Shown here piece after piece: positions 27,908 to 37,370 of a stretch of DNA of 64,000 bases. Source of the DNA: Rheinheimera sp. EpRS3 (GTDB lineage Bacteria; Pseudomonadota; Gammaproteobacteria; Enterobacterales; Alteromonadaceae). How positions within the stretch are numbered: the stretch's first letter is position 1; each line of letters begins with the position of its first letter. The translations under genes and the position numbers were made by a program. Where the stretch lies: the NCBI RefSeq assembly GCF_001513785.1, contig NZ_LNQS01000007.1, positions 1-64,000 of the forward strand, in the 5' to 3' direction. Below the pieces are notes generated by a model. It was not told where the DNA came from. It saw only the letters and a list, made by a program, of their open reading frames with translations, and made no database searches.

Positions 27908-29659
27908 TTGGCTGCGTCTCAGTTTACATCACCTGCTACTTTTCGTCGTTTGCTCAGCTATGTAAAACCTTACCGGCTGGGGTTTGCTGCCGCAGCGTTT
28001 GGCATGTTGGGCTATGCTCTAGTGGACGTATTTTTTATCTCTCAGTTAGAAGACTTTATTGATATTGGTATTAACCAGAAAAACACCGATTATCTGCGCT
28101 ATGCCCCGTTGTTTATAATCGGCATTTTTATTTTACGCGGCGTGTTTAACTTTATCGCCAGCTACTGCCTTAACTGGGTCGGTACCCATGTGGTGCAGGA
28201 AATGCGCCGCCAGTTATTCCGCCACTATATCCGCTTACCGGTCAGCTTTCATGATCAACATTCTACCGGTGAGTTAATCTCTAAGGTGACCTACAATACC
28301 GAACAAATTAAACAGGCCACCTCAAAAGCATTAGCGGTGTTGCTGCGCGAAGGTGTTTTTGTCATCGGCTTGTTGGTGATGATGTTTTGGATCAGTTGGC
28401 AGTTGTCTTCTATTTTTCTGCTGATAGCCCCGGTTATTGCCATTGTCGTGCGGCTGGTATCGAAACGCTTTCGTTTGCTCAGCCGTAATATTCAGGGCGC
28501 GATGGGTGAAGTCACCACCTGCTCGGAGCAAATGTTAAACGGCCATAAAGTTATTTTGTCGTTTGGCGGGCAGCAGATTGAAGAGCAACGTTTTGCCAAG
28601 GTAAATAACCTGACCCGGCGCCAGGATGTTAAAATGGAGGCCACCCGCGCTATTAGTGTGTCGTCCATTCAGATTATTGCCTCTTTTGCGCTGGCGTTTG
28701 TTATTTACATGGCCAGTTTCCCCGAAATGCTCGACAGCCTGACTGCAGGTAAATTTACCACTATTGTTGGCTCTATGATGATGTTGCTGCGCCCGCTCAA
28801 GCAGCTAACCACTGTGAACAGTGAATTTCAGCGTGGCCTGGCTGCGGCTAACAGCGTATTTGAGGTGCTGGACCAGCCGTTAGAGCAGGATACCGGCACT
28901 GCAGTATTAGACAATGTTAGCGGTGAAATCCGCTTTGAAAACGTAAACTTCAGCTACCCCGGACATGACAAACAAGTGCTGTTTGATGTCAGTTTTAGTG
29001 CGCCAGCCGGTAAAACCATTGCTCTGGTTGGCCGCTCCGGCAGCGGTAAAACCACCATTTCCAGCTTATTACCGCGTTTTTATGAAATCAGCAGCGGCGG
29101 TATCTTTATTGACGGACATAATATTCGCGATTGCACTCTGGCCTCGTTAAGGTTGCAGATGGCCGTGGTGTCGCAGCACGTAACTTTATTTAACGACAGT
29201 ATTGCCAACAATATCAGTTATGGTTGCACAGAGCCGGTGTCTGAAGAGCGCTTACTTGCCGTGGCTGAAAAAGCCCATGTGCTGGAATTTGCCAGCCAGT
29301 TAAAAGATGGTCTGAATACCGTTATCGGTGAAAACGGCGTCAGTTTATCCGGTGGCCAGCGTCAGCGTATCGCCATAGCGCGCGCGTTATTACGCGAAGC
29401 GCCGATCCTGATCCTCGATGAAGCCACCTCAGCGCTGGATACAGAATCTGAGCGTAAAATTCAGGCCGCACTTAATGAGCTGTTAAAAGGCCGCACCAGT
29501 ATTGTGATTGCACACCGGTTATCCACTATTGAAAACGCCGACAGCATTATTGTGATGGACCAGGGCCGTATTGTAGAGCAGGGCGATCACACCAGCTTAC
29601 TGGCACAAAACGGCGCTTATGCACAGCTGTATAAACTGCAGTTTGGCGAGCAGCAGTGA
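27908..29659 (+). CDS. msbA: Lipid A export ABC transporter MsbA
   Basis: Homodimeric flippase that moves lipid A-core across the inner membrane. It has 583 residues: six membrane helices in the N-terminal half, then an ATPase domain with Walker A GRSGSGKTTISSLLPRFY, signature LSGGQRQRIAIARALL, Walker B ILILDEATSALD and the H-loop IAHRLSTIE. The start is TTG at 27908, since there is no ATG near and the FRRLLSYVKPYRLG segment that opens MsbA proteins follows; a weak AGAGA lies upstream. It lies 32 bases after comEC and overlaps lpxK by four bases, the classic msbA-lpxK pair. Confidence 0.95.
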   Translation: MAASQFTSPATFRRLLSYVKPYRLGFAAAAFGMLGYALVDVFFISQLEDFIDIGINQKNTDYLRYAPLFIIGIFILRGVFNFIASYCLNWVGTHVVQEMRRQLFRHYIRLPVSFHDQHSTGELISKVTYNTEQIKQATSKALAVLLREGVFVIGLLVMMFWISWQLSSIFLLIAPVIAIVVRLVSKRFRLLSRNIQGAMGEVTTCSEQMLNGHKVILSFGGQQIEEQRFAKVNNLTRRQDVKMEATRAISVSSIQIIASFALAFVIYMASFPEMLDSLTAGKFTTIVGSMMMLLRPLKQLTTVNSEFQRGLAAANSVFEVLDQPLEQDTGTAVLDNVSGEIRFENVNFSYPGHDKQVLFDVSFSAPAGKTIALVGRSGSGKTTISSLLPRFYEISSGGIFIDGHNIRDCTLASLRLQMAVVSQHVTLFNDSIANNISYGCTEPVSEERLLAVAEKAHVLEFASQLKDGLNTVIGENGVSLSGGQRQRIAIARALLREAPILILDEATSALDTESERKIQAALNELLKGRTSIVIAHRLSTIENADSIIVMDQGRIVEQGDHTSLLAQNGAYAQLYKLQFGEQQ

Positions 29660-30630
29660 GCTTTATCGAACGGCTATGGTATCAGGGCCATAAAGCTTAT
29701 TGGTTGTTATTGCCTTTGGCCTGGCTGTATGGCGTTATCACGGCATTACGCCGGGCGCTGTTTCGCTTGGGTATAAAACAGCAGGTAAAAGTGAATGCTC
29801 CGGTTATTGTCGTCGGCAATATCAGCATTGGCGGCACCGGTAAAACGCCGTTTACGTTATTGCTGTGCCAAACGCTGCGCAATCAAGGCTGGACACCCGG
29901 CATTGTCAGCCGTGGTTATGGCGCTAACATCAAAGCACCTGTATTGGTGCAAACGGATGCAGCAGCGGCAGAGGTGGGCGATGAGCCGCTGTTGTTGGCA
30001 CAGCGTAGTGGTTGCCCGGTAGTCGTATGCCCAGATAGAGTTGCCGCCGCAGAATATCTGCTGGCCAATACCAAGGTTGATATTATAGTCAGCGACGATG
30101 GCTTGCAGCATTACCGGTTGGCACGCGATGCAGAGATTGTTCTGATTGATGGCAGCCGGGGTTTGGGCAATGGCCAGTTATTGCCGGCCGGCCCGTTACG
30201 TGAAGGCACCTGGCGTTTAAAACAGGCCAATCTGGTCGTGGCAAACAGTCTGCCTTATGCTCAGGCCGATGGCGTGATGCAGCTAAAAGCCGCAACAGCA
30301 AAAGCGCTGTGCAGCGAAGCAACCTTAACGCCCGGCCCGGTAACCCTGATAGCTGGAATTGGTAACCCGCAGCGCTTTGAGCGCACGGCGCTGGCTGCCG
30401 GTTTTACTGTAACAGCACGGCATTATTTTGCTGATCATCATAAATTCAGCGCTGCTGATTTTTCTGATATTCAGGGCCCGCTGCTGATGACTGAGAAAGA
30501 TGCTGTGAAATGTCGCGATTTTGCCCGTGCTGACTGGTTTAGCCTTGGCGTGGATGCGGCACTGGATAACTCACTACAACAAAAACTAGATACCCTTTTA
30601 ACTAATCTGCGGAGCAGTTATGGCACTTAA
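29656..30630 (+). CDS. lpxK: Tetraacyldisaccharide 4'-kinase LpxK
   Basis: Phosphorylates the 4' position of the lipid A disaccharide precursor to give lipid IVA at the inner membrane. It has 324 residues with an N-terminal membrane-associated helix ([19 protein letters not shown]), the Walker A motif [16 protein letters not shown] and the [12 protein letters not shown] motif that contains the catalytic Asp/His pair. GTG start overlaps the msbA stop; the 3' end overlaps ycaR by 11 bases. Confidence 0.95.
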   Translation: MSFIERLWYQGHKAYWLLLPLAWLYGVITALRRALFRLGIKQQVKVNAPVIVVGNISIGGTGKTPFTLLLCQTLRNQGWTPGIVSRGYGANIKAPVLVQTDAAAAEVGDEPLLLAQRSGCPVVVCPDRVAAAEYLLANTKVDIIVSDDGLQHYRLARDAEIVLIDGSRGLGNGQLLPAGPLREGTWRLKQANLVVANSLPYAQADGVMQLKAATAKALCSEATLTPGPVTLIAGIGNPQRFERTALAAGFTVTARHYFADHHKFSAADFSDIQGPLLMTEKDAVKCRDFARADWFSLGVDAALDNSLQQKLDTLLTNLRSSYGT

Positions 30631-30817
30631 AGTAGCATTAACCGAAATTCTGGCCTGTCCGTTATGTAAAGGCAAACTGAAATATGATCAGGCTTCGCCG
30701 CAGCTGATTTGTACCTTTGACCGCCTGGCCTATCCGGTGCGCGATAATATTCCGGTATTGCTGGCTGATGAAGCCCGTGAACTGACATTGGAAGAGGCAG
30801 AACAATGGCGTTCATAG
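30620..30817 (+). CDS. ycaR: Trm112 family protein YcaR
   Basis: Small protein of 65 residues of the Trm112/YcaR family, whose eukaryotic relatives activate methyltransferases; the bacterial role is unclear. The zinc-finger-like half is reduced: [10 protein letters not shown] keeps two cysteines, with [19 protein letters not shown] following, which is the family signature. Position between lpxK and kdsB is the same as in Escherichia coli and related bacteria. It overlaps both neighbours (11 and 13 bases), so the block is co-translated. Confidence 0.93.
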   Translation: MALKVALTEILACPLCKGKLKYDQASPQLICTFDRLAYPVRDNIPVLLADEARELTLEEAEQWRS

Positions 30818-31557
30818 TGGTTATTCCGGCACGTTTCGCCAGCAGTCGTTTGCCGGGCAAGCCGCTGGCTGATATCGCCGGTAAAACGATGATTGAACGG
30901 GTTTACCAGCAGGCACTGCAAAGTGGTGCGCACCGGGTTGTTGTTGCCACTGACGACAGCCGGGTAGCCGCAGACGTAGAGCGCTTTGGTGGCGAAGTTT
31001 GCATGACACGTGCAGATCATAATTCCGGCACCGAACGGCTGGCCGAAGTGGTCAATAAGTTACAGCTTGCTGCGGATACGGTAGTGGTAAATGTGCAGGG
31101 TGATGAGCCGTTTATTCCGCCGTTGATTATTCGCCAGGTTGCGCAAAATCTGGCTGCTCAGCAAAAGGCCCAAATGGCGACATTAGCCGTACCCCTGTTG
31201 GATGCGGCTGAAATTGCCAACCCGAATATTGTCAAAGTGGTTAGCGATAAACACGGTTATGCATTGTATTTTAGCCGCAGTGTTATTCCGTTTGACCGTG
31301 ACGGCACTTTTCAGGCTGAATTAGCCAGCCATTATCGCCGCCATATTGGTATCTATGCTTACCGGGCTGCCTTTATTCAGCATTACATCGACTGGCCAGC
31401 CTCTGCGCTGGAGCAGATTGAAAGCCTGGAGCAACTGCGGGTACTGTGGCATGGTGAATCAATTCATGTTGATACTGCACTGGAAACGCCGGCAGTGGGT
31501 GTGGATACGCCGGCAGATCTGGAGCATGCCCGCGCTTATGCTGCCAGCCTAAACTGA
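30805..31557 (+). CDS. kdsB: CMP-KDO synthetase KdsB
   Basis: Activates 3-deoxy-D-manno-octulosonate with CTP for transfer to lipid A. It has 250 residues. The nucleotide-binding N-terminus [20 protein letters not shown] is diagnostic, followed by [26 protein letters not shown] and [13 protein letters not shown], and the [10 protein letters not shown] segment. It overlaps ycaR by 13 bases, and its stop shares one base with the next ATG. It works in the same lipopolysaccharide pathway as lpxK and msbA upstream. Confidence 0.97.
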   Translation: MAFIVVIPARFASSRLPGKPLADIAGKTMIERVYQQALQSGAHRVVVATDDSRVAADVERFGGEVCMTRADHNSGTERLAEVVNKLQLAADTVVVNVQGDEPFIPPLIIRQVAQNLAAQQKAQMATLAVPLLDAAEIANPNIVKVVSDKHGYALYFSRSVIPFDRDGTFQAELASHYRRHIGIYAYRAAFIQHYIDWPASALEQIESLEQLRVLWHGESIHVDTALETPAVGVDTPADLEHARAYAASLN

Positions 31558-32261
31558 TGACCACCGCTTTTACACTGATAGCTGAAACTGCAGATTTCGT
31601 GCTGCTGAATAAAGCTGCCGGTATTAGTTTTCACTCCGACGATGGCCCGGGCTTAGTGGTTTTAGCGCAGCAGCAACTGGGCTATAAGTTGTACCCGGTG
31701 CACCGGCTGGACAAAGTGACCTCGGGTCTAATTGTGCTGGCCCGCAGCAGTGCTGCAGCGGCACAGTTAACACAGCTGTTTAGCACGCACCAGGTAGAGA
31801 AATATTATCTGGCGCTAAGTGTAGCCAAGCCGGCAAAAAAGCAGGGCTGGGTGAAAGGCGATATGGCATCAGCACGGCGTGGCGCCTGGAAATTGCTTAG
31901 CAGCCAGCAAAACCCGGCTGTAACCTATTTTATTAGTCAGGGTTTTGCAGAGCTGCCGTTTCGGGCATTTTTAGTTAAACCCTACAGTGGCAAAACCCAC
32001 CAAATCAGAGTTGCGCTAAAAAGTATGGGGGCGGCCATTGCCGGCGATACGTTGTATCAGGGCACAGCGGCAGACCGGGTGTATCTGCATGCCTATGCGC
32101 TGCGCTTTTGTTTGCACAATACCGAATATCAGTATGTACAGGCGCCGACAGAAGGCGTTTTATATCAGCAACTTGGTCAAAGCGGGGCGCTGTCACACTG
32201 GGCTCAGCCCTGGCAAATGAACTGGCCAAATTACATTTTACCTCAGCAGGTTAACGAATAA
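31557..32261 (+). CDS. RluA-family pseudouridine synthase
   Basis: Predicted RNA pseudouridine synthase of 234 residues without an S4 domain. The catalytic motif is LYPVHRLDKVTSGLIVLA (Asp in HRLD), with KPYSGKTHQIRVALKSMGA as the conserved C-terminal motif. It resembles the small RluA-like subgroup (TIGR01621 as I recall) whose RNA target is not defined. It is translationally coupled to kdsB and two bases before tcdA, so it may be co-expressed with another RNA-modifying enzyme. Confidence 0.9.
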   Translation: MTTAFTLIAETADFVLLNKAAGISFHSDDGPGLVVLAQQQLGYKLYPVHRLDKVTSGLIVLARSSAAAAQLTQLFSTHQVEKYYLALSVAKPAKKQGWVKGDMASARRGAWKLLSSQQNPAVTYFISQGFAELPFRAFLVKPYSGKTHQIRVALKSMGAAIAGDTLYQGTAADRVYLHAYALRFCLHNTEYQYVQAPTEGVLYQQLGQSGALSHWAQPWQMNWPNYILPQQVNE

Positions 32262-32263
32262 AG

Positions 32264-33058
32264 ATGTCCGATTATCAATTACGTTTTGCCGGCATTGCCC
32301 GGTTATATGGTGTGGCCGCGCTGGAGACTTTTCGCAACTCGCACGTTTGTGTTGTCGGCATTGGTGGTGTTGGCAGCTGGGCAGCGGAAGCTTTGGCCCG
32401 CTCTGGTATTGGCAGAATTACCCTGATTGACCTGGATGATGTCTGCATTAGCAATATTAACCGCCAGTTGCATGCCCTGAGCGATACGGTAGGGCAGGAT
32501 AAGGTAGCGGTGATGGCGCAGCGTATTAACGCCATTAACCCACGATGTGTTGTGCATCAGATAGAGGATTTTGTCACTACCGACAACCTGCGTGAGCTGA
32601 TAACAGCTGATATGAATTATGTGGTGGACGCTATTGATTCGATTAAAGCCAAAGTAGCACTGCTGGCGCATTGTAAGCGTAATAAAATCAAAGTAATAAG
32701 CACCGGTGGCGCTGGCGGCCAAACTGATCCGACACAAATACAAATTACCGATCTCACCCAAACCGTTAACGACCCACTACTGGCTAAAGTTCGTAACAGC
32801 TTGCGGCGTGACTACAATTACAGCCGTAACCCAAAACGCCGCTTTGGTATTGAATGTGTGTTTTCAACCGAGCAACTGGTATACCCGCAACCAGATGGCA
32901 GCGTTTGTCAGCAAAAAACCGCGCAGGTGAGCGCAGACGGCGAGATAAGTAGTATGCGGCTGGATTGCAGCGGCGGTTTTGGTGCTGTTACCGTGGTTAC
33001 CGCCAGTTTCGGTTTTGCCGCTGTGTCCAGAGTATTGAAAAAGCTGGCACAGGCTTAA
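32264..33058 (+). CDS. tcdA: tRNA threonylcarbamoyladenosine dehydratase TcdA (CsdL)
   Basis: E1-like ATP-dependent enzyme that cyclises t6A37 of tRNA to ct6A. It has 264 residues. The nucleotide-binding VVGIGGVGSWAAEALARSGI, then DLDDVCISNINRQLHAL and VVDAIDSIKAKVALL are the ThiF/MoeB-family signatures in the TcdA version. Established knowledge: TcdA works with the CsdA-CsdE sulfur-transfer pair in E. coli. Here csdE-csdA lie immediately beyond in convergent orientation, which supports the assignment. Confidence 0.95.
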   Translation: MSDYQLRFAGIARLYGVAALETFRNSHVCVVGIGGVGSWAAEALARSGIGRITLIDLDDVCISNINRQLHALSDTVGQDKVAVMAQRINAINPRCVVHQIEDFVTTDNLRELITADMNYVVDAIDSIKAKVALLAHCKRNKIKVISTGGAGGQTDPTQIQITDLTQTVNDPLLAKVRNSLRRDYNYSRNPKRRFGIECVFSTEQLVYPQPDGSVCQQKTAQVSADGEISSMRLDCSGGFGAVTVVTASFGFAAVSRVLKKLAQA

Positions 33059-33072
33059 AGCGATAGTTATTA

Positions 33073-33175
33073 GCGCAGAAGGTGTGCTTAAAGCTGACCG
33101 TTGAAGGCATGGATGCCTGAATCGAGCCTACATGGATGTATTCACGGCGTGTCGGCGTAAGCATTCCTTCTGTGC
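33073..33175. repeat. Imperfect palindromic intergenic repeat with paired CATGGATG
   Basis: Outer arms 33073-33090 and 33158-33175 are inverted repeats matching at 15 of 18 positions. Inside lie two copies of CATGGATG (33108-33115 and 33131-33138), the first within the near-palindrome GGCATGGATGCC. It fills the gap between the convergent tcdA and csdE genes and can fold into one long hairpin, so it may end both transcripts. Its form suggests a dispersed, REP- or MITE-like element; no second copy was noticed in this window. Confidence 0.65.
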
Positions 33176-33189
33176 AAAACACATTATTA

Positions 33190-33639
33190 CTACTTTGCAG
33201 GGCAGCAGGCTTTAATCCGTTCGGCCATGGCGAGTAAACCATTACCGCGTGACTGGCTTAAGTAAGGCTTTAAAGCCAACTGATCAAATTTATGCCATAA
33301 GTCAAATTTGCACAGCTCGGCGGTTGTCATACCATTAACCAGGCACAGCATAATTGCCATCAATCCTTTAACAATACGGGCTTCACTGTCGAGCACAAAG
33401 TAGTGTTTATCTGTAGCCTTGTCATGATAATGCAGGAGCCAGGCCCGGCTTTCGCAGCCTTTTACCAACAGTTCCGGCTGCTTCATTTTTTCCGGAATAG
33501 CAGGCAGCTTTTTACCCAGTTGCATTAGCACCCGGTATTTTGCCTGCCAGTCTTTGGCTTGTGCTATTTCCGTCAAATCGCGTTGCTGAATATCCAGCAA
33601 AGCGGGTTTGGTATCTGCTAATAATTGTTCTAGTGTCAT
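33190..33639 (-). CDS. csdE: Sulfur acceptor protein CsdE (SufE family)
   Basis: Accepts persulfide sulfur from the cysteine desulfurase CsdA and passes it on. It has 149 residues from the ATG at 33639, whose first bases overlap the csdA stop (ATGA). The SufE fold is shown by KYRVLMQLGKKLPAIPE, the active-site cysteine in LLVKGCESRAWL, and the GLMAIMLCLVNGMT segment. The C-terminus ends with a double cysteine (KACCPAK), which is unusual but of unknown meaning. Confidence 0.93.
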   Translation of the reverse strand: MTLEQLLADTKPALLDIQQRDLTEIAQAKDWQAKYRVLMQLGKKLPAIPEKMKQPELLVKGCESRAWLLHYHDKATDKHYFVLDSEARIVKGLMAIMLCLVNGMTTAELCKFDLWHKFDQLALKPYLSQSRGNGLLAMAERIKACCPAK

Positions 33640-34853
33640 GCAGTTAAAATCTCCACGGCTTGCTCCAATGCGAGCAAACACCGGTTCACATCATCCAGCG
33701 TATTATAAGCGGCAAAGGAGCACCTTATGGCACCTGGCCGCGCTAAGTAGCTAAATAATGGCATAGCACAATGTTGCCCCGACCTTACCGCTATTTTTTG
33801 CTGATTAAGTAACTCAGCGACGTCAGCAGGGTGCTCACTGTCAACATTTAATGCCACTATACCGGCATTATGCACAGACGAAGATAAAATATCTATGCCT
33901 TTTATTGCCGTTAACCCGTTGTAGAACTCTTTTAATAACAGCGATTTATGCTGTATGATTTGCTGATTGTTGCTTTTTTGTAGCCAGTCAATAGCGGCAG
34001 ACAGGCCGATAGCGCCTGCAATATTGGGCGTACCGGCTTCTAACCTGAATGGCAATTTGTTGAATGTAGTGTTAACAAAGCTGACGGTGTCAATCATTTC
34101 ACCGCCGGCAAAAATTGGCGTTAAGCGCGCTAACTGCGCTGTTTTGCCATACAACACACCTATGCCGGTGGGGCCATACAGTTTATGGCCGGAAAATACA
34201 TAAAAATCACAATCCAGCTGCTGCATATCCGGCTGCTGGTACACTATGCCCTGAGCGCCGTCTACTACCGTAATCGCATCTGCTGCTTTTGCCAGAGCAA
34301 CCATTTCAGCTACCTGCTGAATATGGCCTAATACGTTAGAAATATGGCTGAAACTGACCACTTTAGGTTTTAATTGCAGTAATTGCTGGTATGCCAGCAT
34401 ATCCAACTGATGATCGGGTGTTAACGGCACTACATCAATGATCACACCAAAGCGCTGGCAGTGCAGTTGCCAGGGCACAATATTGGCGTGGTGCTCCAGC
34501 TGTGTCAGTAAAATACGGTCGCCTGGTTGCAGCACCGTATGCATTAAACCAAAAGCAATCTGATTCAGTGCTGCCGTGGCGCCACTGCAAAAAATAACCT
34601 CATGTAAATGCGGGGCATTAATATAGCTGGCAACAGTATTGCGGGCTTGCTCAAACAGCGCGGTGGCCTGCTGGCTTAACTGATGTGCGCCGCGGTGTAC
34701 ATTGCTGTTGTATTGCTGATAAAACTGCGTAACTGCATCAATCACCACCTGCGGTTTATGCATAGTGGCGGCATTATCTAAATACACCCAATCTGGCTGT
34801 TGCTGAAAAAAAGCAAATTGTTGGCGAAACTGCTGAACATCAAAAGCGGGCAT
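33636..34853 (-). CDS. csdA: Cysteine desulfurase CsdA
   Basis: PLP-dependent enzyme that removes sulfur from cysteine as a persulfide. It has 405 residues from the ATG at 34853 (MPAFDVQQFRQQF), which lines up with E. coli CsdA; a GTG six codons upstream is possible and neither has a good ribosome site. The PLP lysine is in VFSGHKLYGPTGIG and the catalytic cysteine in VRSGQHCAMPLF. It is a class II (SufS/CsdA-type) desulfurase. Pairing with csdE and facing tcdA supports Csd rather than Suf function. Confidence 0.93.
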   Translation of the reverse strand: MPAFDVQQFRQQFAFFQQQPDWVYLDNAATMHKPQVVIDAVTQFYQQYNSNVHRGAHQLSQQATALFEQARNTVASYINAPHLHEVIFCSGATAALNQIAFGLMHTVLQPGDRILLTQLEHHANIVPWQLHCQRFGVIIDVVPLTPDHQLDMLAYQQLLQLKPKVVSFSHISNVLGHIQQVAEMVALAKAADAITVVDGAQGIVYQQPDMQQLDCDFYVFSGHKLYGPTGIGVLYGKTAQLARLTPIFAGGEMIDTVSFVNTTFNKLPFRLEAGTPNIAGAIGLSAAIDWLQKSNNQQIIQHKSLLLKEFYNGLTAIKGIDILSSSVHNAGIVALNVDSEHPADVAELLNQQKIAVRSGQHCAMPLFSYLARPGAIRCSFAAYNTLDDVNRCLLALEQAVEILTA

Positions 34854-34936
34854 AAGGGCAGGGAGGTCCACTGGCTAAGATAGCGCGATTTTGCCTGTTT
34901 TCTTAAGCTGGCGCAAATGCACCGAAAGGTTAGGCA

Positions 34937-34959
34937 ACAAAAAAGCGGCCGAAGCCGCC
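34937..34959 (-). terminator. Intrinsic terminator of gltA
   Basis: On the minus strand GCGGC-TTCG-GCCGC (34945-34958 in plus coordinates) is a compact stem with a stable TTCG tetraloop, followed by TTTTTT. It begins about 20 bases beyond the gltA stop codon. Confidence 0.85.
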
Positions 34960-34977
34960 TTTGCCAAACCAGTGAGA

Positions 34978-36261
34978 TTAACGCTTATTCAGCGGTTTAA
35001 AATCACGGGTGTTGTAGCCGGTGTATAACTGGCGCGGACGGCCGATTTTGTGGCCTTTTTCGCCCAGCATTTCGTCCCAGTGTGAAATCCAGCCTACGGT
35101 ACGTGACATCGCAAAAATCACCGTAAACATGCTGGTTGGAATGCCGATAGCTTTTAAGATAATACCACTGTAGAAATCCACATTCGGGTACAGTTTTTTC
35201 TCAATAAAGTAGGTGTCTGACAGCGCAATACGCTCTAATTCCATTGCTACATCTAACAGTGGATCTTTAACGTTCAGCTCTTTTAACACTTCATGGCAGG
35301 TATCGCGCATTACCTTGGCCCGTGGGTCAAAGTTTTTATACACGCGATGGCCAAAGCCCATCAGACGGAAGCTGTCGTTTTTATCTTTTGCCCGTGCTAC
35401 GAACTCAGGAATACGATCGACAGAGCCGATTTGCTGTAACATTTTCAGACAGGCTTCGTTGGCACCGCCATGCGCAGGGCCCCACAAAGAGGCTACACCA
35501 GCCGCGATACAGGCATAAGGGTTAGCACCTGATGAACCGGCTAAACGTACAGTAGAAGTAGACGCATTTTGCTCGTGGTCGGCATGCAACATAAAGATGC
35601 GGTCCATGGCTTTAGCCAGAATAGGACTAACTTTGTAATCTTCTGCCGGTACAGAGAACATCATATGCAGGAAGTTTTCTGAGTAGCTTAAATCGTTACG
35701 TGGGTATACGAAAGGCTGACCAACAGTGTATTTAAATGCCATCGCCGAAATAGTTGGCAACTTGGCAATTAAACGGTGCGCGCTGCGTTTACGTTGTTCA
35801 GGGTCGTTGATGTCCAAATCGGAGTGATAGAAAGACGACAGTGCACCTACTACGCCACACAGCATCGCCATCGGGTGGGCATCAACACGGAAGCCCTGGA
35901 AAAACGAGGCGATTTTTTCATGCACCATGGTATGGCGCGTAATGGTGTTTTTAAACTGGTTATATTGCTCAGCCTGCGGTAATTCACCTTCTAATAACAG
36001 GTAGCACAGTTCAAGGTAATCTGAGTGTTCAGCCAACTGCTCAATAGGATAACCGCGGTGCAAAAGCACGCCTTCATCGCCATCAATGTAGGTGATTTTG
36101 GATTCACATGAGCCGGTAGACATAAAACCCGGGTCAAAAGTGAAGTAACCATGCTGACCCAAGGCGCGAACATCAATTACGTCAGTGCCGGCGGTGCCAG
36201 AGTATATTGGCAACTCGAACGATTTCCCATCGACCTGCACGACGGCCTTTTTATCTGCCAT
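34978..36261 (-). CDS. gltA: Citrate synthase GltA
   Basis: Condenses acetyl-CoA and oxaloacetate to citrate, the entry step of the TCA cycle. It has 427 residues, the length of the hexameric Gram-negative type regulated by NADH. Visible signatures are the N-terminal [17 protein letters not shown] domain, [20 protein letters not shown] with an active-site His, [12 protein letters not shown], and the [15 protein letters not shown] region. AGGAGA precedes the ATG. It is divergent from sdhCDAB over a 393-base control region, a common arrangement that allows joint regulation of the cycle. Confidence 0.98.
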   Translation of the reverse strand: MADKKAVVQVDGKSFELPIYSGTAGTDVIDVRALGQHGYFTFDPGFMSTGSCESKITYIDGDEGVLLHRGYPIEQLAEHSDYLELCYLLLEGELPQAEQYNQFKNTITRHTMVHEKIASFFQGFRVDAHPMAMLCGVVGALSSFYHSDLDINDPEQRKRSAHRLIAKLPTISAMAFKYTVGQPFVYPRNDLSYSENFLHMMFSVPAEDYKVSPILAKAMDRIFMLHADHEQNASTSTVRLAGSSGANPYACIAAGVASLWGPAHGGANEACLKMLQQIGSVDRIPEFVARAKDKNDSFRLMGFGHRVYKNFDPRAKVMRDTCHEVLKELNVKDPLLDVAMELERIALSDTYFIEKKLYPNVDFYSGIILKAIGIPTSMFTVIFAMSRTVGWISHWDEMLGEKGHKIGRPRQLYTGYNTRDFKPLNKR

Positions 36262-36317
36262 TGGATTTCTCCTGTTGTTGTAGTATCGGGTTAAAGGAAT
36301 TTAGCAAATTGGTCGCT

Positions 36318-36348
36318 ATTCTACCTGCAAACGACCCCTTAAAGTCAA
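36318..36348 (-). promoter_or_regulatory. Candidate gltA promoter
   Basis: On the minus strand a -35-like TTGACT (36348-36343) and a -10-like TAGAAT (36323-36318) lie 19 bases apart, about 60 bases before the gltA ATG. The spacer is longer than ideal, so this is tentative. Confidence 0.4.
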
Positions 36349-36457
36349 TTTTAATGCGTTTCTGCTTAATAAGTATTCGACTCTAGTATTATTGCTCTAG
36401 TCTGTAAAATGTGTAATGTTCCAAATACGGATTTTTTCGAGTAAAACCAAACAAAAA

Positions 36458-36486
36458 TTGTAATACCGAGTCGCGAAATATATACT
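36458..36486 (+). promoter_or_regulatory. Candidate sdhCDAB promoter
   Basis: TTGTAA (36458-36463) and TATACT (36481-36486) are separated by exactly 17 bases in the gltA-sdhC divergent gap. This would give a leader of about 160 bases before the sdhC start. The leader holds two copies of AATGACAAC (36599-36607 and 36611-36619) and two of ATGGGCA but no recognised riboswitch or coding sequence. Confidence 0.45.
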
Positions 36487-36654
36487 ATTGCGGTTTTTAA
36501 ACAGTTCACTCAGCAAGCACTTTTTGCTGAATCCGGCAGGACTGATCCAGCTTGAGCAAAAAGGTGTATTGGTTTTGGGTGTTGACTGTTTATACAGCAA
36601 TGACAACGACAATGACAACAAGAGCTCGATAATGGGCATCGATGGGCAAGCACT

Positions 36655-37032
36655 GTGAAAAAACAAAGACCAGTAAATCTCGACCTCTCTACCATATCGT
36701 TTCCGGCACCTGCCATAGCGTCAATTCTGCACCGTGTTACGGGCGTGGCATTGTTTTTTGCATTGGTATTCGTTATCTGGGCCTGGGCTTACTCGCTTCA
36801 GGATCAGCAGAGCTTTGACTATGTTAAAGCGCTGATGACGTCTCATCTGGCTAAATTCATTGCCTGGGGCACTATCACTGTTCTTATCTATCACCTGGTT
36901 GGCGGTATCCGCCATCTGATCATGGATATGGGACACTGGGAAGAGCTGAAATCCGGCAACTTAAGCGCAAAAGTGACAATAGTGCTGTGGGTAGTATTAG
37001 CAGTATTAGCAGGAGTATGGTTATGGTTTTAA
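36655..37032 (+). CDS. sdhC: Succinate dehydrogenase cytochrome b556 subunit SdhC
   Basis: Membrane anchor that binds heme b and, with SdhD, the quinone. It has 125 residues with three membrane helices. The N-terminal RPVNLDLSTISFPAPAIASI, the SILHRVTGVALF motif and the heme-ligand region YHLVGGIRHLIMDMG are characteristic. The start is GTG at 36655. The 3' end overlaps sdhD by 10 bases. First gene of a TCA-cycle block that runs to 46255. Confidence 0.96.
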   Translation: MKKQRPVNLDLSTISFPAPAIASILHRVTGVALFFALVFVIWAWAYSLQDQQSFDYVKALMTSHLAKFIAWGTITVLIYHLVGGIRHLIMDMGHWEELKSGNLSAKVTIVLWVVLAVLAGVWLWF

Positions 37033-37370
37033 ACCAGGCAAGTCTGAAACGCGATGGCGTGCAGGACTATGTATCTCTGAGAGCAACAGCCATAGTGCTG
37101 GCGCTTTACAGTGTATTTATTCTCGGTTTCTTCCTTATTACGCCGGAAGTTACCTTTGAAGCGTGGCAAGCCTTGTTTGCCAATACGCTGGTAAAAGTCT
37201 TTACCTTGTTAGCCTTAGTGTCTATTGCCGTGCACACCCGCATTGGTTTGTGGCAGGTGCTGACTGATTACATCAAATCAGCGGCTCTGCGCGCAGTATT
37301 GCAATTCTTCCTTTATGCGCTGGCTTTCTCGTATGTTGCGGTTGGCCTGTTTGTTTTGTGGGGTGCTTAA
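37023..37370 (+). CDS. sdhD: Succinate dehydrogenase membrane anchor subunit SdhD
   Basis: Second hydrophobic anchor of complex II, 115 residues with three membrane helices (ATAIVLALYSVFILGFFLI, LVKVFTLLALVSIAVHTRIG, AVLQFFLYALAFSYVAVGLF). The heme/quinone region HTRIGLWQVLTDYIK matches the family. I chose the ATG at 37023 because AGGAG lies seven bases before it; the ATG at 37017 is too close to that site. The stop directly abuts the GTG of sdhA. Confidence 0.95.
   Translation: MVLNQASLKRDGVQDYVSLRATAIVLALYSVFILGFFLITPEVTFEAWQALFANTLVKVFTLLALVSIAVHTRIGLWQVLTDYIKSAALRAVLQFFLYALAFSYVAVGLFVLWGA

Noticed and set aside
34902-34907. CTTAAG near the csdA start as another PmrA-type site
   Set aside because: No second half-site lies at the 11-base period, so it is a lone hexamer.
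36397-36666. Possible minus-strand gene of 89 codons in the gltA-sdhC gap
   Set aside because: Its composition is low-complexity Ser/Leu-rich with no motif, and it covers the predicted sdh promoter and the sdhC start; better read as control region.
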